Assembly: GCA_035048815.1 (NCBI GenBank)
Contig: JAUCBN010000035.1
Span: forward strand, 12,784,501-12,848,500
Length of the DNA stretch: 64,000 bases
Direction: 5' to 3'
DNA from: Abelmoschus esculentus
Taxonomy: Eukaryota > Streptophyta > Magnoliopsida > Malvales > Malvaceae
The notes below the pieces were generated by a model. It was not told where the DNA came from, ran no database searches, and was given only the letters and a program-made list of their open reading frames with translations. The position numbers and the translations under genes were made by a program. Position 1 is the stretch's first letter, and each line of letters opens with the position of its first letter. Shown here piece by piece: positions 32,970 through 44,641 of the stretch.

Positions 32970-35900
32970 GTGCTGCGATGAATGACCCCTCTCTTCGAGT
33001 GCATGTCACAATGAACGGTCCGTATCTTTGAGCAGGTGCCGTGATAGATGACCCCTCTCTTTGAACGTATGTCGTGATTAATGACCCTTATCTTCGAGTG
33101 CATGTCATAATGAACGATCCCTCTCTTTGAGCATATACTATGATGGTCGACCCCTCTCTTTGAGCGTATGTCACGATGAATGACCCCTCTTCGAGTGCTT
33201 GTCATAATGAATGGTCCCTTTCTTTGAGCATATGTCGTGGAGAATGACTCCTCTCTTCGAGCATATGTCATAATGAACGGTCCCTCTCTGTGAGCGGGTG
33301 CCATGATTGATGACCCCTCTCTTTGAGCGTATGTCGCGATGAATGAACCTTATCTTCGAGTGCATGTCATTATAAATGGGCCTTTTTTAGAGCGTATACT
33401 GTGATGACTAATCCCGCTCTTTAAGCGTATGTCACGGTGAATGACCCATCTCTTCGAGCATATATCATAATGAACAACCCCTCTCTTTGAGAGTATACCG
33501 TGATGGACGATCCCTTTCTTTGAGCGTATGACGCGATGAATGACCCCTCTCTTCAAGTACATATCATATTGAATGGTCCCTTTCTTTGAGTGTATACCGT
33601 GATGGACAACCCCTCTCTTTAAGCGTATGTCGTGATGAATAACCCCTCTCTTCGAGTGCATATCATAATGAACGGTCCTTCTCATAGAGCATATACGTTG
33701 GCCGATGACCCATTTCTTTGAGCGTATGTTGCGATGAATGACCCATCTCTTCATGTGCATGTCAAGGTGAATGGTCCCTCTCTTTGAGCGTATGTCGCGA
33801 TGAATGACCCTTCCCTACGAGTGAATGTCATGGTGAGCGGTCCCTCTCTATGAGCGTATACCATGATGGACGACCCCCCTCTTTGAGCGTATGTCGCGAT
33901 GAGTGACCCCTCTCTTCGAGTGCATGTCATAATGAACGGTCTCTCTCTTTAAGCGTATAACGTCATGGACGAACCATCTCTTTGAGCGTATGTCGCAAAG
34001 AATGAGACCTTTCTTCGAGTGCATGTCATAATGAACGGTCCCTTTCTTAGAGCGTATACCATGATCGGTGAGCCCTCTCTTTGAGCGTATGTCGCGGTGA
34101 ATGACCCCTCTCTCCGAGCATATGTCATAATGAACAGTCCCTCTCTGTGAGCGGGTGTCATGATAGATGACCCCTCTCTTTGAGCGTATGTCACGATGAA
34201 TGAACTTTATCATCGAGTGCATGTCATAATAAATGATCCCTCTCTTTGAGCGTATACTATGATGGACGACCCCTCTATTTGAGCGTATGACTCGATGAAT
34301 GATACCTCTCTTCGAGTGCATGTCATAATGAACGGTCCCTTCATTAGAGCGTATACCGTGATGAATGAACCCTCTTTTCGAGTGCATGTCATAATGTACG
34401 GTCCCTTTCTGAGAGTGTATAACGTGATGGACGACCCCTCTCTCTTAGCGTATGTTGCAGTGAATGACAACTCTCTTCAAGCGTATGTCATAATGAACGA
34501 TTCCTCTATTTGAGCGTATGTTGTGATGGATAACCCCTCTCATTGAGCATATGTCGTGATGAATGACCCCTCTCTTCGAGTGCATGTCATGGGGAACGAT
34601 CCCTCTCTATGAGTATACCGTGATGGACAACCCCTCCCTTTGAGCGTATGTCGCGATGAGTGACCCCTCTCTTTGAGCGTATGTCGCATTGAATGACCCC
34701 TCTCTTCGAGTGCATGTCATAATGAACGGTCCCTCTCTTTGAGCGTATACCGTCCTGGACGACCCCTCTCTTTCAGCGTATGTCACGATGAATGATCCCT
34801 CTCTTTGAGTGCATGTCCTTATGAACGGGCTCTTTCTAAGAGCGTATACCGTGATGGACAACCCCTCTATTTGAGTGTATGTCACGGTGAATGACCCTTT
34901 CTTCGAGCGTACATCGTAATAAAAAGTCCCTTTCTTTGAGCGTATGCCATGATGGACGACCCCACTCTTTGAGCGTATGCCGCGATGAATGACCCCTATA
35001 TTCGAGTGCAAGTCATAATGAACGGTCCCTCTTTTTAAGTGTATGGCTTGATGGACGACCCCTCACTTTGAGCGTATGTCGTGATGAATGACCACTCTTT
35101 TTGAGTGCTTGTTATGGTGCACGTTCCCTTTCTTAGAGCGTATACCATGATGGACGACTATTCTCTTTGAACGTATGTCGCGATAAAATACCCCTTTCTT
35201 CGAGTGCATGTCATAATGAAATGTTCCTTTCTTAGAGCGTATACCGTGACGGACGACCCCTCTCTTCAAGCATATGTCGCGGTGAATGACCCCTCTCTTC
35301 AAGCGTATAACATAATGAACAGTCCCTCTCGTTGAGAGATACCAAGATGGATGATCCCTCTCTTTGAGCGTATGTCGCAATGAATGACCCCTATCTTCGA
35401 GTACATGTCTTAATGAATGGTCCCGTTCTTAGAGCGTATTCCATGATGGATGGTCCATCTCTTTGAGCGTATTGCGTGATAGATGATCCCTCTCCTTGAG
35501 CGTATGTGGCGATGAATGACCCTTATCTTTGAGTGCATGTCATATTGAACGGTGGTTCCTCACTTTGAGCATATGTCGCGATGAATAACCCCTTTGTTCG
35601 AGCGTCATATGTCATAATGAATGATCACTCTCTTTGAGCGTATACCATGATGGACGACCCTTCTCTTTAAGCGTATATCGCGACGAATGACCCCTCTCTA
35701 CGAGTGCATGTCCTAATGAACGGGCCCTATCTTATAGCATATACCGTGATGACGGACCCCACTCTTTAAGCGTATGTTGCGTTGAATGACCCATCTCTTC
35801 GAGCTTATGTCATAACGAATGGCCCCTCTTTGAGCGTATGTCGCGATGAATGACCCCTATTTTCGAGTGCATGTCATAATGAACAGTCCCTCTCTTTGAG

Positions 35901-38106
35901 CGTATACTGTGATGGACGACCCCTCTCATGGAGCCTATGTTGCGATGAATTATCACTCTCTTCGATAGCATTTCATAATGAACGATCCATCACTTTGAGG
36001 GTATACTGGGATGGACGCCGCCGCACTTTGAGCGTATATCGCGAGTAATGACCCCACTTTTCGAGTGTGTTTCATAAGGAATGGTCCTCTCTTTGAGCGT
36101 ATACTGTGATTGATGACCCCTCTCTTTGAGCGTATGTTACGATAAATGACCCCTCTCTTCAAGAGCATGTCATAATTAACGGTCCCTCACTTTGAGCGTA
36201 TACCATCATGGACGACCACTCTCTTTGAGCGAATGTCGCGATGAATGACCCCTCTCTTCGAGTGCATGTCATAATGAACGGTCCCTTTCTTAGAGCGTAT
36301 ACCGTGATGGACGACCCCTCTCTTTGAGAGTATATCACGATGAATGACCCCTCAAATCGAGTTTTTTGAGCATATGTTGCGATGAATGACCCTTCTCTTC
36401 GAGTGCATGTCATGGTGAGAGGTCCCTCTCTTTGAGCGTATACCTTGATGGACGACCCCTCTCTTTTAGAGTATGTCGCGATGAATGACCCCTCAAATCA
36501 AGTTTTTGAGCATATGTTGCAATGAATGACCCCTCAAATCGAGTTTTTGAGCATATGTTGCGATGAATGACCCTTCTCTTCGAGTGCATATCATGGTGAG
36601 AGGTCACTCTCTTTGAGCGTATACCGTGATGGACGACCCCTCTCTTTGAGCGTATGTCGCGATGAATGACCCTCTCTGCGAGTGCATGTCATAATGAACA
36701 ATCACTTTTTTAGAGCGTATACCATGATGGGCGACACTTCTTTTTGATCGTATGTCGCGATGAATGACCTCTCTCTTCAAGCGTATGTCATAATGAACGA
36801 TCCTTCTCTTTGAGTGTATATTGTGATCGATGAACCCTCTCGTTGAACGTATATTGCGATGAATGACCCCTCTATTTGAGTGTATGTCAAGGTGAATGGT
36901 CTAATTGTTAGAGCCTATACCGTGATGGACAACCCTTCTCTTTGAGCGTATGTCGCGATGATTGACCCCTCTCTTCAAGCGTATGTCATAGTGAACGGTT
37001 CCTCTCTTTGAGCGTATGCGGTGATGGACGACCCCTCTCTTTGAGTGTATGTCGCGATGAATGACCCCTCTCTTTGAGTGCATGTCATAATGAAAGATCC
37101 CTCTCTTCGAGCGTATACCGTGTTGTACTCTGCCGCTCTTTGCGTGTATGTTGCGATAATGAACCCTCTCGTCGAGTGCATGTCATAATAAACGGTCCCT
37201 CTCTTTGAGCCTATACCGTGATGGACTCTGCCTCTCTTTGAGTGTATGTCGCGGTGAATGACCCCTCTCTTCGATTGCATGTCATAACGAATGGTCCATC
37301 TCTTTGAGCGTATACCGTGATGGTCGCCGCCGCACTTTGAGCATGTATCGCGATCAATGACCCCTCTCTTCGAGTGCATGTCATAATGAACGATCCTTCT
37401 CTTTGAGTGTATATTGTGATCGATGAACCCTCTCGTTGAACGTATATTACGATGAATGACCCGTCTATTTGAGTGCATGTCAAGGTGAACGGTCCAATTG
37501 TTAGAGCCTATACCGTGATGGACAACCCTTTTCTTTGAGCGTATGCCGCGGTGACTGACCCCTCTCTTCAAGTGTATGTCATAGTGAACGGTTCCTCTCT
37601 TTGAGCATATGCGGTGATGGACGACCCCTCTCTTTGAGCGTATGTCGCGATGAATGACCCCTCTCTTCGAGTGCATGTCATAATGAACCATCCCTCTCTT
37701 CGAGCGTATATCGTGTTGCACTCTGCTACTCTTTGCGTGTATGTTGCGATAATGAACCCTCTCGTCGAGTGCATGTCATAATGAACAGTCCCTCTCTTTG
37801 AGCCTATATCGTGATGGACTCCGCCTCTCCTTGAGTGTATGTCACGATGAATGACCCCTCTCTTCGATTGCATGTCATAACGAATGGTCCATCTCTTTGA
37901 GCGTATACCGTGATGGTTGCCGCCGCACTTTGAGCATATATCGCGATCAATGACCCCTCTCTTCGAGTACATGTCATAATGAACGATCCTCTCTTTGAGC
38001 GTATACCGTGAGGGACGACACCTCTCTTTGAGAGTATGTCGCGATGAATGACCCCTCTCTTCGAGTGCATGTTATATTGAACGGTCCCTCTCTTCGAGCG
38101 TATACC
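32970..38106 (-). repeat. Satellite block 5 (5.1 kb)
   Basis: Same monomers and orientation as block 2. A local triplication at about 36346, 36490 and 36530 repeats 'CCCCTCAAATC' plus 'AGTTTTTGAGCATATGTTG'. A variant with GCCGCC/CTCTGCC ('GGTCGCCGCCGCACTTTGAG') is found only in 35.9-38.0 kb. Confidence 0.96.
37121..38000 (-). repeat. Higher-order repeat of about 593 bp
   Basis: 'CTCTTTGCGTGTATGTTGCG' with the preceding TGTTG(T/C)ACTCTGC occurs at 37121 and 37714, 593 bp or six trimers apart. The surrounding rare monomers keep their order. Confidence 0.8.
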
Positions 38107-39062
38107 TAGAGGTGGCAAACGGGACATTCGGTTTGGTTTCGATTTGGTTCATTTCGGGTTTATTTACATTCGGTTTAGATTCAGTTTGGATCGATTCTGG
38201 TTTCGGTTTCGATTTTAATTCGGTTATATGATAATTTGGTTCGGTTTAGATATCGGATCAGTGATTTGGGTAAATATCAGATCTGTTGTTTTCGGGTCGG
38301 ATCAATATCGGGTCGATAGTTTTCGGGTCAGGTCCATGTCGGGTCATTCAGATCAGTTCGGGTCAATTCAATCTTTGAATTTTCAGGTTAATTTGGTTTG
38401 AGTTGGACTTAAGTATAAATGTAATCGTCTATATTATATATAGAATTAATCATATTTTCTTGTAAAAATGTATCATTTTTATTTCATATTGGAATTATTT
38501 TGAAAATTTTTGCCTCAGCTTTTATTCGAGTAAAGTCAGTATTTGTAATATAAGGGATAATGCCATTTTTGTGAATACATGGATTCATTAATAACATTTT
38601 GGTCATTTTTATAACGCCCCAAATTTTAACAAAAAATAAACTAATTTTTAAATTAGAAAATGTAATATTAAAAATTAAATTATTATCAGATGTAGTGATT
38701 AATTAGTATTATCATAATAAAAAAAGATAATAAAATATATATTATTTAATTATTTATCATATTGTTAAAAAATAAACTATACTAAAAATATATTATTCAT
38801 TCACTTTGACTCAATTATCGGGTTAAAATCGGATTGATGTTCGGTTTAGATCAGTTTTTAGCAAGTTAATTTCGGGTTGTTTTCAGTTTGGATTACTTTC
38901 GGTTCGGGTGAAATCGGTTACGGGTTCTTCTAGAAATTGGATCGGTTTCAGTTTCGCTTCGGGTTTCGAATCACTCTAAATCATCAGTTTCGTTTCGGTT
39001 CGGGTTTTGGTTCGGGTAAATCGGTTTAATTTTCGGTTCTCGGATCAAGTTTGTCAGGTCTA
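38107..39062. mobile_element. hAT-type non-autonomous transposon (MITE-like, 956 bp)
   Basis: The satellite word CGTATACC is duplicated at 38099-38106 and 39063-39070, an 8-bp target duplication. Ends are TAGAGGTGGCAAAC and GTTTGTCAGGTCTA, inverted with 11 of 14 positions matching. Subterminal regions are full of 'CGGTTTCGGTT' and 'TTCGGGT' words and the middle is very A+T-rich. There is no transposase frame. An 8-bp duplication with TAG-RGGTGGCAA-like ends is typical of hAT elements. Confidence 0.88.
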
Positions 39063-39354
39063 CGTATACCGTGATCAATGACCCCTCTCTTTGAGTATAT
39101 GTTGTGATTAATGACCCTTCTCTTTGAGTGCATGTCAAGATGAACTGTCCCTCTCTTTGAGCTTATACCTTGATGTACTACCCCTCTCTTTGAGCGTATG
39201 TCGCTATGAATGATCCCTATCTTCGAGTGCATGTCATAATGAATAGTCTCTTTCTTAGAGCGTATACCGTGATTTACGACCCTTCTATTTGAGCGTATCT
39301 CGCGATGAATGATCCCTCTCTTCAAGAGTATGTCATAATGAACAGTCTCTTTCT
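39063..39354 (-). repeat. Satellite block 6 (0.3 kb)
   Basis: About three trimers. It continues block 5 across the inserted transposon and ends against a coding fragment of element B type. Confidence 0.93.
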
Positions 39355-39450
39355 CAGGTCTTCCTTCTTTAAGCTTGGTTTGGATCTTCTCTTGTTTCCA
39401 AGCCTCCACACTTTGTTTCATCAAAATCTGATCATTTTGCACTTGTTTTG
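39355..39450 (-). mobile_element. Fragment of an element B-like tail region
   Basis: About 95 bases match 31405-31500 ('TAAGCTTGGTTTGGATCTTC', 'CAAGCCTCCACAC', 'TTTCATCAAAATCT'). On the minus strand it encodes 'PKQVQNDQILMKQSVEAWKQ', as in B. It is joined at 39450 to the Athila-like LTR stub. Confidence 0.85.
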
Positions 39451-39492
39451 GCGTGTTCACTTGCACTAGTTGCGCATATTTGATACGCATCA
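39451..39492 (+). repeat. 5' LTR stub of the Athila-like element
   Basis: 'GTGTTCACTTGCACTAGTTG' through 'ACGCATCA' matches the last 41 bases of the 3' LTR (47558-47598) with about two differences, and abuts the primer site. Confidence 0.9.
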
Positions 39493-39498
39493 AGTTTT

Positions 39499-39516
39499 TG
39501 GCGTCGTTGTCGGGGA
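39499..39516 (+). promoter_or_regulatory. Primer-binding site, Asp tRNA type
   Basis: 'TGGCGTCGTTGTCGGGGA' differs from the usual Athila site only by two C-to-T changes. It lies six bases after the LTR end. Confidence 0.85.
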
Positions 39517-39604
39517 TTGACAACTAAATTTTATTTTCTTTATTTCTTGCTTTTATTTTAGTTATTTTAATTTTATTATTTTTTTACTAGGTTTATTTTT
39601 GTGT

Positions 39605-41035
39605 ATGACCAAGGCCAACCCTAGCAATCCACTATACGAGATCGATCCAGAAATCGAGAGAACCTACCAAGGGTTGAGAAGACAGATCCAAGGAGCCATG
39701 ACAGTAAATCAAGGAAACCAGAACCTACCTGCTGGCAATGAAGGCCTTCCACAGCAACCACTGTCGCGGCAGTTAACTGTTAGAGATTTTCTGGTGGAAG
39801 ATCTGAATGGATTGAACCATGGAGTTGTTACACTAAAGATTGGAACAACCCACTTTGAACTCAAACCAGTGATGTTCAATATGCTTAATACTATTGGACA
39901 ATTTAGTGGGTTTGCAACTGAACATGCCAAGCAACATCTCAAGTCCTTCATGGAAGTCTGCAACTCATTCAAAATTCAAGGAGTCTATGAAGACATTTTG
40001 AGATTAAAATTTTTGCCCTATTCACTGAGGGATAGGGCCAAAACCTGGTTAAATAGCATTCCGGCAGGATCTATTGGATCTTCGAGTGAACTCTGTTGAG
40101 AATTCATTATGCGATTTAACCCTACAAACTTATATGATCGAATCCGTAATGAAATTACTTCTTTTCGACAAACTGATGACGAACCTATGTACGAGGCTTG
40201 GGAACGCTACAGAGAGTTACTAAACAAATATCCATTACATAGATTTCCACTATGGACACAAGTAACCATGTTCTATAATGCTACCAATGCCGCGATAAGG
40301 ATGATGTTAGATGCCTCGGCAAATGAAACACTCCTTGAAAAAGCTCCGAAAGAAGCTATTGAGATTCTGAACAAACTCGCAAGGAATGATTTTCAATTCC
40401 CTACTTCTAGGCGAGGAGGATTAAGACGCCATGCCACAATGAATGAACTAGAAACTACCAATTTAGTGGCAGCACAATTGGCATCTTTAACCAAGATGGT
40501 TCAGAACATGCAAGTACAACAAAATACTCACGAGGTAAAAGTGATCAATTCTTCTGAGTATATGCATGATGAGGAATCTGGTTTCTATGTGGGAAATTAC
40601 AACCGGAACAACAATATGATGTCAAATACATACAATCCGGCATGGAAAAAGCATCCAAATTTTTCATGGAGTTATCCTAATAATGCCTTGAACCCCACTA
40701 ACCAAGCCTTAGGTTATCAAAATACACTGCTGCAGCAGCATGTTCAGCAGCCACTGTCGCAGCAGCAGATGCATCAGCAACAACCTATAAACTCATTAGA
40801 AAATACTCTCAAGACCTTCATAATGAAAACAAAATCATATATGACAGAGAACAATAGTTTCATGAAGAGAACTGATGACTTCGTGAATAGAATTGAGATG
40901 AGGCTGCAAAATCAGGAAGCTGCTATTAAATCACTAGAAACTCAAGTTGGTCAATTTGCTCAAAAACAGAATACTAGACCACAGGGAGGACTACCTAGCA
41001 ATACTGAAGTTGCTAAAGGAATAGGCCATGAATAA
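39605..41035 (+). pseudogene. gag of the Athila-like element (two nonsense codons)
   Basis: ATG 39605 is chosen because it follows the leader and starts the Athila-like N-terminus ('NPSNPLYEIDPEIERTYQ'). 'FELKPVMFNMLNTIGQFSG', 'LKFLPYSLRDRAKTWLNSIP' and 'FNPTNLYDRIRNEITSFRQ' are typical of Athila gag. A Gln/His-rich stretch (about 40730-40790) precedes a coiled tail. The frame is constant. A TGA at 40097-40099 stands where relatives have Trp, and a TAA at 41033-41035 stands where a Gln codon fits. Both are single transitions. Otherwise gag is nearly whole. Confidence 0.9.
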
Positions 41036-42112
41036 TGTAAAGCAATCACCACAAGAAGTGGCCTACAGCTTAAAGAGACAATGGGCAAGCCAGCAACCAA
41101 AGCTCCACCAGCAACACATGAGAAATCAGACAAGGAGGACTTGGATGCTGAACAAACTGAACATAAGAACACTTCCCCAGTAGAGAGCTGGACAACAAAT
41201 GAACTGATTGCCGAGACAGTAAGAAACACAGTGGTTCCAGGTATTAAATTCCAAACCAAAGAAACCCTAGAAGAGATGAGACCACCACCACCTTTCCCAC
41301 AAAGGTTGAAAAAACAAAAACAAGACTACCAGTTCAAAAAGTTCATGGATATTTTAAAGCAAGTCCACATCAACTTGTCATTTGTTGAGGCAATTGAACA
41401 AGTGCCCAACTATGCTAAATTCTTGAAAGAAATTGTGTCTAAAAGAATGAAGCTAGGTGAGTTTGAAACAGTGGCAGCAACTGAAGGATGCATGATAATG
41501 TTGCACAATCGCATGTCACCCAAACTGAAGGATCCTGGATGCTTTACAATACCTTGTGTGATTGGTAACAGTTATGAAGGAATGGCATTATGTGACCTAG
41601 GAGCAAGCATCAATCTCATGCCCAATTCAGTCTTTCAAAAGCTTGGAATAGGAAGGACAAAGCCTACGATAGTGCTGCCCCAACTTGCGGATAGATCCTA
41701 TGTGCATCCTGAAGGAAAAATAGAGGACATATTGGTAAGGGTAGATAAATTTATTTTTCCTGCCGACTTCCTTGTCCTTGACAGTGAAGCAGATGATAAT
41801 GCACCGATCATCCTGGGAAGACCTATCCTTGCTACTGGACAAACCTTAATTGATGTGGGAAATGGAGAGTTGACAATAAGGGTCAATGACCAACAAGTCA
41901 AACTCAATGCATTCCACAAATTGAAAAAATTTGATGATCCAGAAGAGTGCAAAGTCCTCCACACAACAGACGCGGACACCAAGATATCCTACCTCTGCAA
42001 CACGCTCGGCAAATTATTTGGCAAGAAAATTAAGCTCGAGGTGGAGGCAGAAAATAAGGATGGACACAAAGCAGAAGGGAAAGGCCAACACTTGAAGAAA
42101 AATCTAGGCTAA
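41036..42112 (+). pseudogene. gag C-terminus and protease of the Athila-like element
   Basis: Continues in the gag frame with 'CKAITTRSGLQL'. Counting from the Met at 41081, a Pro-rich stretch (68-72) precedes the protease domain. The active-site loop is Asp172-Leu-Gly-Ala ('MALCDLGASINLMP') and the second motif is 'IILGRPILATG' (243-253). This DLGA form is normal for Athila. The frame ends in a charged tail at a TAA. In a full Athila element reverse transcriptase would follow; here a 480-base spacer does. Confidence 0.9.
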
Positions 42113-42596
42113 CAAGATATAAGTAAATTGGGAGATGCATTTACATGCACTCCACCAGTAACATAATCTCTTTCCTTCTACTTTATTATATGAGGATTAG
42201 TTTTAAGTTTAGGATTTATGTTTTTATTATTTTTTTTAATTTTGTTATTGATGTTTTTATTTTAAGTTTTTTTTAGGACAATAAAAGCAAGAATAAGGGA
42301 GAAATAGTTCACAGTAGGAATTCTGCTGAGGCAGTAAACAGTATTAGAAGCCCCAACAATCCCAACGGGCAGAAATAGTGTAACGGCTATCTGCCGAGTC
42401 TTACATCGCGACAGTAAATGCTAACGGGCAGTAAATTCAAAACGACTACAAAACAGCTAGTAGTTTAAACGGCTATAAGGCCGAGGCCTATATAAGCAAC
42501 ATCCTTCTCTTGAACTATTCACTCTTGCATTCTTGATTTCTTAGAATTTTACTAAATCTTGCTCTCACAATACTCTCTGCCTACTCACAAGCATTC
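42113..42596 (+). other. Spacer replacing pol, with a TATA box
   Basis: T-rich start, then a section with repeated 'GGGCAG', 'GCAGTAAA' and 'AACGGC' words. No coding region. It marks where roughly 4 kb of pol would be expected. Confidence 0.6.
42488..42496 (+). promoter_or_regulatory. Possible internal TATA box before the env-like frame
   Basis: 'CTATATAAG' about 110 bases before the ATG-containing frame at 42597, followed by a pyrimidine-rich 'CTTCTCTTGAAC' stretch. A similar CTATATAAGG box stands in the LTR of the same element at 46748-46757. Promoter activity is inferred only. Confidence 0.4.
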
Positions 42597-42883
42597 TTGA
42601 AATTTTCAGAATCTATTCAAGAAAGTCTCAAAGACTCCCAATCTTCATCCATGGCAGCATACAATCGATTTGCCCCCGCCACTATTGCAGACCGATTCAA
42701 CGGATCTTTCTTCGCTTGGCAATTGTGGGAGGAGCAAGGGTTCCAACACAATCAGGAAGAAAACTTTGGCATCGAACATTACTTGTTCAACAAGATTAAA
42801 TATCAAGAACGAGAGATTTTTTGCCTACAACCTCCCCAGGTAAATGCCACCATAGTGCGAGAATTTTATGCACATGGGCCGAG
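42597..42883 (+). pseudogene. env-like frame of the Athila-like element, first part
   Basis: The frame contains 'SMAAYNRFAPATIADRFNG', 'IKYQEREIFCLQ' and 'ATIVREFYAHGP'. The last resembles the 'v.eFYAn' motif of the plant-transposon protein region found after pol in Athila-type elements. The first in-frame Met is at 42597, but the Met at about 42651 may be the real start. The frame is cut by an inserted element at 42884, whose removal keeps the reading frame into 44185 (insert plus duplication = 1301 bp). The function of such frames is not established. Confidence 0.6.
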
Positions 42884-43091
42884 TGATACATGTATGAGAG
42901 GGCTAAAGTAATGCACCTTGAGCAAAAATCTGAATTTGTTGGTAAAGTCTGGAAAGTCAGCAAACTTGCGTTGTCTTTTTGGATGGGTTTCGTGCATTTC
43001 TAGGGAGAGTTGTCTTCTTACAAATTGACCGTCATTCAGTTACCTTTTCAACGCATCTTGAAATGCATCAATTGGATATCGGGAGCACCAT
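42884..43091 (+). repeat. Truncated 5' LTR of the nested element
   Basis: 208 bases that match 43242-43449 with about a dozen differences, roughly 5%. Confidence 0.9.
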
Positions 43092-43227
43092 CTATCTTAC
43101 TATATTTTTTTCTTTTTTTTTTCTTTATTTTCTTGTTGAATTTTCAAGATGATTTCTCTTCCACGATACTTCAATCTTTGATGAACTTCCTCCAATCATC
43201 AGTTTAGATTTGAGGGCGAATCTTTTT

Positions 43228-43241
43228 GAGGAGTGGGATAA
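43228..43241 (+). promoter_or_regulatory. Polypurine tract of the nested element
   Basis: 'GAGGAGTGGGATAA' immediately precedes the LTR start at 43242. Confidence 0.7.
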
Positions 43242-44179
43242 TGATACATGTATGAGAGGGCTAAAGTAATGCACCATGAGCAAAAATTTGAATTTGTTGG
43301 TAAAGTCTGGAAAGTCAGCAAATTTGCATTGTCTTTTTAGATGGGTTTCGTGCATTTCTGGCCAGAGTTGTCTTCTTACAAATTGACCTTCATTCAGTTA
43401 CCTTTTCAACTCATCTTGAAACGCATCAATTGGATATCGGGAGCTCAAGATATGTTTGTTTAACTGAAGATTGCACGTGCAGAAAACTGGATACGGGATT
43501 ATTATAGGATTTTGTAAAATTCAGCCCCAAAGCTACTATATAAAGTTTTTGGATGAATTAGACATTAAAATAAATTAATTCAAAGCTGGATTATAAAGCT
43601 TTCACCATTTTTATTAATATTTTATTTGATTCCCTAAGATTCCTTTTAATTAGCTATCTATAAGCTGATTTTAGGGGATTTATTCTATTAAGCTATCCAT
43701 ATGCTGATATTTAGGGATTGATCAGCTGTCTATTAGGCAATTCTAAGGTCTCCTTTAGACTATAAAAGGGGTAGACTCTTCTCTTGTAAAAAGACATGAA
43801 GAATATGAATTTTTGAGTTATAAAAACTCTTGGCCTTGGGCCATTTTATTTGCAAGGTTGTCTGTCACCTTGCTATTTTTCTTACCAAAAGTCTTCTTCA
43901 ACATAAGTACTTCAAGTTTTTATGAGGGAGATTATCTTCACACTCTCGCTTGCCTAAGCAATCGCGTTTAGGAGGGTGAGTTAGAGCCAATTATGGTGTT
44001 TGCCTATCTAATTACGGATATGAGGGTGCCTAGGACAACGACATATCATCAATTTACCAGAGAGATTCGTTTCGTTTGCAGGTGTTTGCCTATTCAATTG
44101 CGATTAGGAGGGTGCCAAGGACAAATCTATCCAACATCATACCACCACCACCATCTATCCCGTTGTATATTTTATATCA
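43242..44179 (+). repeat. 3' LTR of the nested element (938 bp)
   Basis: TGATACATG to TTTTATATCA. It has a CTATAAAAGGGG promoter box at 43760-43771. Three related words of the form 'GCCTA-AATT-GGAGGGTG' at about 43951, 44000 and 44080 form an irregular repeat near its end. A second copy of its last 323 bases lies at 56100-56422. Confidence 0.88.
43760..43771 (+). promoter_or_regulatory. TATA box of the nested LTR
   Basis: 'CTATAAAAGGGG', a strong TATA-box match in the LTR middle. Confidence 0.6.
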
Positions 44180-44184
44180 TCGAG

Positions 44185-44641
44185 CAAGGACAATATCTAC
44201 GTCCACTACCGAGGCAAGCTTGTCCGCCTTGATGCCGAAGCAATCAACGATTTCTATGGCCTTATACCCATCCGTGATGTTCATGCCGAATTCGTGGAGG
44301 ATGTCACCACTCAGGACTACGAGTTGATCAAAGATGACCTTTGTTACAACAATACCCCTTGGAAAACCGGTACCCGTAAAGGTTCTGTAACATGGCAATG
44401 TCTAAAGCCCGAGGCTAAGCTATGGTGTATCTTTGTCAAGAGATGTCTCATCCCCACCTCCCACAACAGTACAGTGGACCGCAAGAGATTGGTGCTCATC
44501 CAATCCATCATCAACAAGAGGAGCATAAATGTTGGAGAGATTATTTTACGTAAAATACACGAGTGTGGTAAGAAGGAACATAGATCTTTATATTTCCTTT
44601 GTTTAATCTCTAGTTTGTGGATTGCTGCAGGAGTACAATAG
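44185..44641 (+). pseudogene. env-like frame, second part
   Basis: Continues the reading frame after the nested element with 'NIYVHYRGKLVRLDAEAIND', 'VHAEFVEDVTTQDYELI' and 'SINVGEIILRKIHECG'. The 'v.vRGk.V..d...I...y.l' pattern is that of the Athila-associated plant-transposon protein region. There is no evident signal peptide; a hydrophobic stretch ('SLYFLCLISSLWIAAG') closes the frame at 44641. A further in-frame-like segment 'YMEYQREVKSILAQMM' is at about 44850-45008 in a different frame. Confidence 0.6.

Larger units (their letters stand above)
42884..44179 (+). mobile_element. Deleted LTR retrotransposon inserted in the env-like frame
   Basis: Starts TGATACATG and ends TTTTATATCA, flanked by CCGAG (42879-42883) and TCGAG (44180-44184), a 5-bp target duplication with one difference. 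It consists of a truncated 5' LTR (42884-43091), about 150 bases of internal sequence including the polypurine tract, and a full 3' LTR (43242-44179, 938 bp). The internal part encodes 'LDLRANLFEEWDND', the end of a Ty3 polyprotein that again runs into the LTR. Confidence 0.85.
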
